DNA of 64,000 nt from Symsagittifera roscoffensis. Its lineage: Eukaryota; Xenacoelomorpha; Acoela; Convolutidae. The notes under the pieces were generated by a model. It ran no database searches. It was not told the origin of the DNA and was given only the letters and a program-made list of their open reading frames with translations. The position numbers and the translations under genes were made by a program. Where the stretch lies: positions 7,841,954-7,905,953 of the forward strand of contig NC_087066.1 of the NCBI RefSeq assembly GCF_963678635.1, written 5' to 3'. Positions 56,605-64,000 of the stretch are shown here, one piece after another; position 1 is the stretch's first letter, and each line of letters opens with the position of its first letter.

Positions 56605-56921
56605 GTTTTAATTTGGTCAGCAAGAGACATGTCTTCGACAACACACTTAAAGCAAGACGAGTTCGACTTAAAGGACGGCGGTAACGAACCACTTAAAACC
56701 CAACCTACCGGAAGGCGTACGGCGCACGGTGAAATAGAGTCCTCCCCCAGAAGGTACTCAACGGGTCTTATAGCATGGTAGAAATCCTGTCCAATAATTA
56801 TTTCGACGTCCTCATACTTATAATGTATAGGTTTGATTGGAGCCAACTGCGGGTATTTTACCTGTAATATAGGAATGCTTATGCTATCCGATCCAATACG
56901 AATATGATCCTTAACATAAGC
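56565..56921 (-). pseudogene. BEL/Pao protease C-terminal part and pol linker
   Basis: In frame with the protease ORF but beyond a TGA stop. YVKDHIRIGSD, YEDVEIIIGQDFYHAI (the IIGxD(F) segment typical of BEL retropepsin-linked regions) and VRLPVGWVLSG (the TxLGWVLSG box) are all present. The frame closes near 56565, overlapping the RT ORF. Confidence 0.8.
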
Positions 56922-57563
56922 TCAAAAAGAAAATGAAAATTCACAATGATTCGTTTTGGCGGAAACTTGAAAACCTACTTGATGAGTTTTCATCAAGCTC
57001 GTGGAATTAAATCTGTTTATGGTGAGGTTAACGGGAATGCCAACCAAATGGAGGCGTTTTACGAGATCGGCGGATACCCATGAGTGCGTGGAAGCACTAT
57101 CGCAAAGAGCTAGGGCATTAGTAATCGTCGCATCCGAAGAGACGGCGAGTGATGCAACTGGCAGAAGGCCTTTAGCTGACTCCTGGCTATGAATATCGCC
57201 GACGGCAGCGTTAGTCGATACATGTTTAGCGTTTGCGTTACCTGACGCCGGGGAACTTTTAGTATCCTTAGAGGGAAAAATTTTCTCCGCTCCATGTAAG
57301 AGTACGTTGTGTGTGCTTTCACACTTTGGCTTGGGGCACTTTCTGGCCTTGCTACGATTAGGAAAACTGTGATTGCTCTGTAAACACGCAAAGCAAAGTT
57401 TTTGTTCGGCTACATGTTTCGCTCGCTGCGTAGCGTTTTTCTCTTTGAATACGGCACAATTCCAAAGAGCGTGTTGACTTTTACATACAGAACATGGAGG
57501 GTACTTTGGTTTTTCCTTAGTCTTATTACTTACATTTGCGTTACTTTCGTACCTACTTTTTGC
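56922..57563 (-). pseudogene. BEL/Pao zinc knuckles and aspartic protease
   Basis: Open frame with no ATG, presumably entered from gag by frameshift or read-through. PPCSVCKSQHALWNC and LCFACLQSNHSF...CPKPKC are the paired zinc-binding segments of BEL gag. ALALCDSASTHSWVS is the retropepsin active site (DSG-type, here DSA). A TGA stop then interrupts, after CEFSFSF. The DSA and the stop suggest an inactive copy. Confidence 0.8.
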
Positions 57564-57580
57564 TTAACTGGTTCTTCAGA

Positions 57581-58711
57581 CTAACCCTTAAAATTGATCG
57601 TTTTTAGCCTCTCATGACCCTCCGCTTTTTCTTTAAGCCATTCGTTGAAATCTAGCAGAGTTGGTCTATGCCATTGGCGTCTTACGGTTTGCATTGCCCA
57701 TGCCTCCTTAAGGTTCGGGGGAAGCTTACTCACAGCTTGATTCAGTAAGTTAATACTTTTCAGGTCGTCGTTAAAAGACAGCGACTTGAATACAGCATTA
57801 AGTCCAGAAGTTGCAGACGAAAATCCAATTACATTTTCCGAGTTATGCATTTTTGGCGGCGGAGAGTTACTCAATTTATCTAGATGAGCCCCTACTACAG
57901 CATGCGGCTGCCCGAATTTTCTTTGAAGAGTTGCTAATGCGTCTTTATATAGTACTCCGCTATAGCTATACTCAGCGATTGCGGATTTTGCTTTACCCAC
58001 TACGAGCGTTTTCAGATAGGTAAGCTTTTCATCGTCACTGAGTATGGCTGAATCGACCGTCGATATGAACTGCCCAAACCACTCATGCCAATTAAGCGGG
58101 TTGCCATCGAACTGGGTCAGCTTCAACTCAGGGAGATGATCTTTTCGGCTGTGCATGAGTATATTAACCAACTCTCGTGTCGAAAGTGGACGCTCGACGT
58201 CTGCACCAGGTGAATTACCGGGAGTTGGCTCTGTGTAACTCGAAGAGTTACCGTGACAATCAGGAACGAATGGTTGATTAGCATGTGAAGAAATTTCAGG
58301 CTGTGCAAAGAACACAGTCCCTCCACTTGTATAAGGAACAAAATTATTCGTAGGAACAATCGGAGTTACTGCGGAAAACACAGTTGTCGAAGGAACGTAG
58401 TGTTGTTGAGCTGACATTAAAGGGGCAGCAACAGCTGGTCTCCGCAAATTACTATGAGGATTATAGTGGTCACTTGAAAAGTTATAACTACTAACGGGAA
58501 CACCCATATGTTGTTGTGATGGGATTACAGGTGCTTGGTGGCCAGCTACTACTGATCCTGTAGTTTGATGACTCAAAGAAACCTGAATAATTGCTGTTGA
58601 TGAAGGAACAAACGGTGCTACACCAGAAAGAACTTCTGCAGATGTTGGTAGAGCAAAATAGTTTTCAGAAGTTACCGGGACTACTGAACATGTGTTTGGA
58701 TTGCCTAGCAC
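57581..58711 (-). pseudogene. BEL/Pao gag, second tandem unit (376 codons)
   Basis: Pro/Ser/Thr/Val-rich N-terminal half, then STRELVNILMHSRKDHLPEL and KLTQFDGNPLNWHEWFGQF, the DUF1759 gag domain of BEL elements (LPKLxLPxFxGDPLxW). YLKTLVVGKAKSAIAEYSYSG and ATLQRKFGQPHAV follow, then NEWLKEKAEG and a short end (HERLKTINFKG). Zinc knuckles are downstream in another frame. This is the copy joined to pol. Starts at a GTG/ATG-like codon in mid-gag because the true start is far upstream. Confidence 0.85.
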
Positions 58712-60932
58712 GGATGATCGGACAGAAAAATTTGAGGGGGCAAACTATTAGAAACAGGTTGAATGACCTGCTCTAACCCTACTGGATTGTTAACGGAAAC
58801 CTGCGATCGGACCAAATTCGACAAATTATGTTTTTGTCCGTGAATGTGGTTACTGTAATGCAATCCCGGATCACTAGAAGCTGCCTGGCCATTATTCACT
58901 CCTGTAAAACTTGATGAGACCAAGTAATTTGTTGATGCAGGATAATTTGCCTCAGGAGCAATTGAACGAACGTGCTGCTCTTGATTGGGAACTACAACAG
59001 CATCAGGCTGATTGTGGTGGACAGACTCGTCCCAGTGACGTGTACGATCCTTTTTGTCTATTGTTAGTTGTGGAGATTTTCGAGTTAAACCACTTTTTTC
59101 AGCATTCTTGCTGATTTCCGACAAATCATCTTCTAACTCAAGCCCTTTCAACTCAATTTCTGCCAGCAGTTTTTTCCTGTGTTCTTCAGCCAATTCTTCC
59201 AACTCTAAACTGCTTTGTTTTTCTAAAACATATTGTTTCATCTTGTTTTGCTGCTCTTTCAGTCTTAATGATACCTTTGCCTGCCTCTCAAGACCCTCCG
59301 CTTTTTCTTTAAGCCATTCGTTGAAATCTAGCAGAGTTGGTCTATGCCATTGGCGTCTTACGGTTTGCATTGACCATGCCTCCTTAAGGTTCGGGGGAAG
59401 CTTACTCACAGCTTGATTCAGTAAGTTAACACTTTTCAGGTCGTCGTTAAAAGACAGCGACTTGAATACAGCAACAAGTCCAGAAGTTGCAGAGGAAAAT
59501 CCAATTACATTTTCCGAGTTATGCATTTTCGGCGGCGGAAAATTACTCAATTTATCTAGATGAGCCCCTACTACAGCATGCGGCTGCCCGAATTTTCTTT
59601 GAAGAGTTGCTAATGCGTCTTTATATAGTACTCCGCTATAGCTATACTCAGCGATTGCGGATTTTGCTTTACCCACCACGAGCGTTTTCAGATAGGTAAG
59701 CTTTTCATCGTCACTGAGTATGGCTGAATCGACCGTCGATATGAACTGCCCAAACCACTCATGCCAATTAAGCGGGTTGCAAGCGAACTGGGTCAGCTTC
59801 AACTCAGGGAGATGATCTTTTCGGCTGTGCATGAGTATATTAACCAACTCTCGTGTCGAAAGTGGACGCTCGACGTCTGAACCAGGTGAATTACCGGGAG
59901 TTGGCTCTGTGTAACTCGAAGAGTTACCGTGACAATCAGGAACGAATGGTTGATTAGCATGTGAAGAAATTTCAGGCTGTGCAAAGAACACAGTCCCTCC
60001 ACTTGTATAAGGAACAAAATTATTCGTAGGAACAATCGGAGTTACTGCGGAAAACACAATTGTCGAAGGAACGTAGTGTTGTTGAGCTGACATTAAAGGG
60101 GCAGCAACAGCTGGTCTCCACAAATTACTATAAGGATTATAGTGGTCACTTGAAAAGTTATAACTACTAACGGGAACACCCAGATGTTGTTGTGATGGTA
60201 TTACAGGTGCTTGGTGACCAGTTACTACTGATCCTGTAGTTTGATGACTCAAAGAAACCTGAATAATTGCTGTTGATGCAGGAACAAACGGTGCTACACC
60301 AGAAGGAACTTCTGCAGATGTTGGTGGAGCAAAATAGTTTTCAGAAGTTACCGGGACTACTGAACCTGTGTTTGGATTGCCTAGCACGGATGATCAGACA
60401 GAAAAGTTTGCTGAGGCAAACTATTAGAAACAGGTTGAATGACCTGCTGTAACCCTACTGGATTGTTAACGGAAACCTGCGATCGGACCAAATTCGACAA
60501 ATTATGTTTTTGTCCGTGAATGTGGTTACTGTAATGCAATCCCGGATCACTAGAAGCTGCCTGGCCATTATTCACTCCTGTAAAACTTGATGAGACCAAG
60601 TAATCTGTTGATGCAGGATAAGTTGCCTCAGTAGCTATTGAACGAACGTGCTGCTCTTGATTGGGAACTACAACAGCATCAGGCTGATTGTGGTGGACAG
60701 ATTCGACCCAGTGACGTGTACGATCCTTTTCGTCTATTGTTAGTTGTGGAGATATTCGAGTTAAACCACTTTCCTCAGCATTCTCGCTGATTTCCGTCAA
60801 CTCATTCTCGCTGATTTCCGCCCTTTCAACTCAATTTTTGCCAGTTTTTTTCTGTGTTTTTCAGCCAATTCTTTCAACTCTAAACTGCTTTGTTGTTCTT
60901 TCAGTCTTAATGATACCTTTGCCTTCCTCTCA
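57613..60932 (-). repeat. Tandem duplication inside BEL gag (two units of ~1.65-1.68 kb)
   Basis: Units about 60932-59289 and 59288-57613. The junction reads KEKAEGLERQ/AKVSLRLKEQQ, joining the end of the gag domain back to the coiled-coil segment that begins the unit. The upstream unit is ~34 bp shorter through small indels in the lysine-rich part. Nearly identical otherwise. Confidence 0.95.
58705..60387 (-). pseudogene. BEL/Pao gag, first tandem unit (560 codons)
   Basis: Intact 560-codon frame made by the duplication: a full DUF1759-type gag domain (here QFACNPLNW in place of QFDGNPLNW) runs across the junction into the coiled-coil lysine/glutamate segment (KQSSLELEELAEEHRKKL), then RTRHWDESVHHNQPDAV and the Gln/Asn/Ser-rich segment to LSDHPC. 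It therefore has the gag parts in permuted order relative to a normal gag. Confidence 0.8.
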
Positions 60933-61048
60933 ATTCGACGGAGCGGCGGTTTAACGACTAGATTTCTGAGAACCCGATTGATGATGTCGGCTGCTTCGGT
61001 GTGACACTTTAGAGCGGGTATCTGTTTTACGCGACTGGGGTTTTTCAC
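60381..61048 (-). pseudogene. BEL/Pao gag, 5' segment of the first unit
   Basis: Two frames: 61048-60797 (RKAKVSLRLKEQQSSLELKEL...KSARM) and 60800-60381 (TEISENAEESGLTRISP ... QVIQPVSNSLPQQTFLSDHPC). A one-base shift separates each from the next, as in the second unit. It links the gag N-terminus to the duplicated block. Confidence 0.7.
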
Positions 61049-61497
61049 ATTTTTTCAGAATGATGAGAAACTTTTGAGCTGCTATCTATGTTATCCGGCT
61101 CTGTTACTGCCTCAAAACTTGTTTTATATGTGATAGCTTCCTGTAAAATTTTATCGTTGCTTTGAGTCAACTTATGAAGCCACATATCCTGTGCCGGTAT
61201 CAATTCGTCGGGATTGGCACTTTTTGCAGCCATATCAATCAACTGATTGTTTATCTCGACCGCTTGTTCTATATAGTTCCTACATTTTTCAATATCGGTA
61301 TCAATTTTTGAGCAACGACTCTGACTCTCTATGTATTCTAAAATTATTTCATGGCATTTATAAAGTTCGTTTTCGAGATTGCTACGTTTCTCAAACAACT
61401 TCTTAATTTTCTTCTGAAACTTAACTTCCATGCTTAATATTTTCAGAAATAAACGACTCTCAGAAAATTTTTTATTTTCACTCAAGTAAATCCACAA
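61045..61497 (-). CDS. BEL/Pao gag N-terminal coiled-coil segment
   Basis: A 150-codon frame of helical, heptad-rich sequence (KFQKKIKKLFEKRSNLENELYK ... KIDTDIEKCRNYIEQAVEINN), typical of the N-terminal coiled-coil of BEL gag proteins. It begins 6 bp after the stop of the SGNH-like ORF and runs into the next gag frame with a 4-bp overlap. The likely first Met is MEVKFQKK, about 22 residues in. Confidence 0.6.
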   Translation of the reverse strand: MWIYLSENKKFSESRLFLKILSMEVKFQKKIKKLFEKRSNLENELYKCHEIILEYIESQSRCSKIDTDIEKCRNYIEQAVEINNQLIDMAAKSANPDELIPAQDMWLHKLTQSNDKILQEAITYKTSFEAVTEPDNIDSSSKVSHHSEKM

Positions 61498-61503
61498 AAT
61501 ACT

Positions 61504-62139
61504 CTAATACATCAATAACTTACAAGGGGGAATAACTTGAAGTTTTAATGCTTTAAGTCTGTTGTGAATCGCTCTACGATTTTTAGGCGACAAACGGTTC
61601 CGCTTCTTCTTAGCTTTCAGTGTACTTAGGTCAGCACTGTATCGTCTAAGTAACAACAGAGTCTTCAACTCAAGGGAAGGGGGCTGGTGCAGCTCTTTAT
61701 ACTTTTCGAAAAGTATTTGGTCTTTGGCCTTTCGCTTTGAGATAAAATCCTCAACTATGTTAAGAACGAGAATACCTGTCTTTTTCAACTCTTTTTCTAT
61801 ATTGTCCGTACCGTTGCGGCGACAGTATACAATAGCGGTAATATTCTCCTTGTATCTCAAAAGAAGGCTCTTAAGTTGGTCAGTACTCAAACTACGGTTG
61901 TTGTTACTGCGGTGCTTACTAATGGAGTTATTTATGGCGTCGTGCCAAATAACTAGATCTTTCCGATTCGACAAAAAATGGTGCAGATAGTATTGGATAG
62001 TTTTCTGCGAGTCCCTGGCGTTAAAGTTAAAGCTTAAACCGGGCTGTGTGAAACATGTCTCTTTCACGCGCTTTTGAGACGGTGCGGATAGTTTACGGAG
62101 CGCGTGATCCAAGGAACTAGCTCCTAGAATGAATACCAT
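61504..62139 (-). CDS. SGNH-like ORF upstream of BEL gag
   Basis: An intact 211-codon frame just upstream of gag on the same strand. The N-terminus has a hydrophobic strand then GASS (residues 6-9), resembling block I (GDS) with Ser8/Ser9; VIWHDAINNSI (63-73) resembles the block III strand plus conserved Asn (Asn70); IVYCRR (103-108) is another core strand; ELHQ (149-152) could supply the catalytic His151. The last 30 residues are strongly basic (KAKKKRNRLSPKNRR). Canonical GDS Asp and GxND Gly are missing, so assignment to SGNH is inference. The intact frame and 6-bp spacing suggest it belongs to the element's mRNA. An alternative is a separate host or captured gene. Confidence 0.45.
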   Translation of the reverse strand: MVFILGASSLDHALRKLSAPSQKRVKETCFTQPGLSFNFNARDSQKTIQYYLHHFLSNRKDLVIWHDAINNSISKHRSNNNRSLSTDQLKSLLLRYKENITAIVYCRRNGTDNIEKELKKTGILVLNIVEDFISKRKAKDQILFEKYKELHQPPSLELKTLLLLRRYSADLSTLKAKKKRNRLSPKNRRAIHNRLKALKLQVIPPCKLLMY

Positions 62140-62180
62140 ACACTCAAGAGACCTATGCGACGGCTACGTTACGCTAAAGT

Positions 62181-62690
62181 ACCAATGGGGTGGGGAAATT
62201 AAGTAGGTCGGTTGAACTCCAACAACGCACACGGAGTAAACCTGAGGATGAAAGAATTCAACTTAACTCACTTAATATCACGGTACCTGGCCACTTAACA
62301 TTAGTGTCGCGCAACGAAGTCAATAATCGGACGAGCTGAAACGGCTTAGATTTTTTTGAACCAATGGGGTGGGGAAACTAAGTAGGTCGGTTGAACTCCA
62401 ACAACGCACACGGAGTAAACCTGAGGATGAAAGAATTCAACTTAACTCACTTAATATCACCGTACCTGACCACTTAAGTTTAGTGTCGCGCAACGAAGTC
62501 AATAATCGGACGGGCTGAAATGGCTTAGATTTACTTGAAGCGTACTGGCTTTCAGTTTAACCAATGTGGGTGGGGGATCAGGCAAATTGGTTAAGTTCCA
62601 ACAACACACGCGGAAAAAACCTGAGGATGAAAAAACTCAACTTAATTTGCCTGATAGTTCGCTACCAGACCGCTTACCATAAGGTTGGTG
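62181..62690. repeat. Three-copy ~180-bp repeat with internal inverted repeat
   Basis: Copies start at 62181, 62360 and 62560 (ACCAATGGGG / ACCAATGGGG / ACCAATGTGG). Each contains CCTGAGGATGAAA and a pair of inverted segments (GGTTGAACTCC on one side, GAATTCAACTTAACTCACTTAAT on the other). The third copy is diverged but keeps the inverted arrangement with changes on both sides. It lies directly upstream of the minus-strand BEL genes, where the 5' LTR or leader would be. Tandem repeats in LTRs are known for Pao elements, but no matching sequence is found at the other end. Confidence 0.85.
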
Positions 62691-62699
62691 TCATGTTAC

Positions 62700-64000
62700 A
62701 GCACAGTTTCGCAGAATTATGGGGACGTTTTGACGATTTTTTGGAAATTTCTTACTTTTTTCCCAAAATTTCTCGGAAAATTTTGGTCAGCAGGTTCGAG
62801 TCGTAAACCAACCCAAAAAACTAGTCTAGTACCCCTTGTCTATGATCCGATTTCATGGATTAATATTCTGTTCACAAATATCCAAAAAATTTTGGTATCG
62901 AGAAAAAATTACCACTTGTAGCTTGCTTTGAGTTGGGATACACAATAACACATCGTACGTGATTTTAGTGCAAAGAATGGTTTGTAAAGATTAGACTAAT
63001 CTTACAGTTTTTGGAGATTGAGTGCACCGGTTTCGGGTTGTCCAGCCTTCGGTCAATCGCAGAGAAATTATTCAGCAATCACTACTCTAACTTACACAAA
63101 ACGTCTGCAGTTGACTTGTACTTGCACAATACGTCTGTTGTTGACAGTCAGGATACCTGTTTTAAGAAATCTTGCATCTGTTCTTCATCGTTACGCCTGA
63201 AGATTCTCCCCAGCTACAGATTCTTCGTGTTCTTTTGGAGCTTCTTCGTCGTCTCCGATAATAACNNNNNNNNNNNNNNNNNNNNNNNNNNNNNNNNNNN
63301 NNNNNNNNNNNNNNNNNNNNNNNNNNNNNNNNNNNNNNNNNNNNNNNNNNNNNNNNNNNNNNNNNNNNNNNNNNNNNNNNNNNNNNNNNNNNNNNNNNNN
63401 NNNNNNNNNNNNNNNNNNNNNNNNNNNNNNNNNNNNNNNNNNNNNNNNNNNNNNNNNNNNNNNNNGATCTGAACTCATCAAATTAAAACGCTTAAAAAAT
63501 CGAGCCCGAGTTGACGTGCTTCATGATTTCGAGTTTGAAGTATCAGTTATTCAAAAACCTGAGATAATTTACGCGCAGCAGTTCTGTTCTATTAGTGGAT
63601 AAGTGGCTGATTAATCCGGCTCAACTACTATTTCAATTTGAAATGAGGCAAACCAATTGTTCCTATTATACATCACTAGACGCAAAACTGATTAGTTTCC
63701 GATATTCAAAGCCCGACAAAAAATCGGAAACATTTTGTTATTGCTTTTCTTTGAAATCTCAACGGTTTTTCAAACCATGAAAAAACTGATAGATGTTTGA
63801 GGTCAGTCGGAAGAATTTTTTGAACTAGATTAACAATTTGTAGAGTTTTCGACGAAAATGACTTCAGTTTATAGTGGTCCAGCTCGGACTTGAACTTGAA
63901 CTAAACGTATACAATTTGAACAAGGATAGCTGGTTACTCTGCAATTAGCACAAAATGTTCCGATCATAGTCTTTACAAACCTACCATTTTAAAAAAATAT
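62700..64000. other. Unassigned stretch with assembly gap
   Basis: Contains a 200-N gap at 63266-63465. Just before it the minus strand reads an acidic peptide (GDDEEAPKEHEESVAGENLQA) which could be an exon piece, but the frame runs into the gap and I cannot test it. Nothing else recognised. Confidence 0.5.

Noticed and set aside
62181-62690. Hammerhead ribozyme in the tandem repeat (CTGAGGATGAAA looks like CUGANGA...GAAA)
   Set aside because: There is no room for stem II between the two core segments, and the UH cleavage position is not in place, so the match is incomplete.
63011-63481. ORFs across the second N gap
   Set aside because: Open only because the gap reads as X; short real parts have no recognisable motif.

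Overview
The window is non-coding-rich, AT-rich nuclear DNA of an invertebrate animal. The evidence is GT-AG introns (GTAAGT donors, pyrimidine-rich acceptors), metazoan-type retroelements (a CR1-like LINE with an SGNH ORF1 and a 2A peptide, and a BEL/Pao element), a Maverick/Polinton-like family-B DNA polymerase relic, and several families of short inverted-repeat elements. I cannot name the phylum from sequence alone. Host genes are sparse. The only recognisable one is the first coding exon of a class I SAM-dependent methyltransferase, present twice. Two other single exons look real but unrecognised.

Layout. 0-17.5 kb: nested short repeats (a ~540-bp family A, a TA-flanked MITE family B, an AT-rich family C built on TTATAATCGATTATAA-like units), a decayed minus-strand LINE (5.8-8.8 kb), a CpG-rich minisatellite (9.64-9.96 kb) and a candidate terminal exon (16.62-16.80 kb). 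17.6-26.7 kb: one CR1-like LINE whose middle 2.33 kb (2A peptide, endonuclease, first half of reverse transcriptase) is present three times head to tail between a single ORF1 and a single 3' RT half. 31-35.3 kb: decayed DNA polymerase B gene with a plausible intron and an intact acidic tail. 35.7-46 kb: minisatellite, tRNA-SINE-like sequence, a candidate exon, a strand-asymmetric region with a 239-codon unknown ORF, two abutting family A copies and a hAT-type MITE with perfect 8-bp target duplication. 46.3-47.8 kb: a family A copy split by a TA-flanked element. 48.6-52.6 kb: a 1,974-bp tandem duplication carrying the methyltransferase promoter side, 5'UTR intron and first coding exon. 53.2-62.2 kb: a minus-strand BEL/Pao element with gag (internally duplicated, about 1.65 kb twice), zinc knuckles, protease, RT, RNase H and integrase, preceded by an unusual SGNH-like ORF. 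62.18-62.69 kb: a three-copy ~180-bp repeat with an internal inverted repeat. Two 200-N assembly gaps lie at 29590-29789 and 63266-63465.

The dominant theme is duplication inside larger units: at least four independent head-to-tail duplications (0.55, 1.65, 1.97 and 2.33 kb). They could be a real property of this genome or an assembly product. The most interesting biology is the LINE triplication with shared inactivating changes, the SGNH-like ORF joined to a BEL gag, the hairpin-ended family A that abuts head to tail, and the methyltransferase exon duplication.
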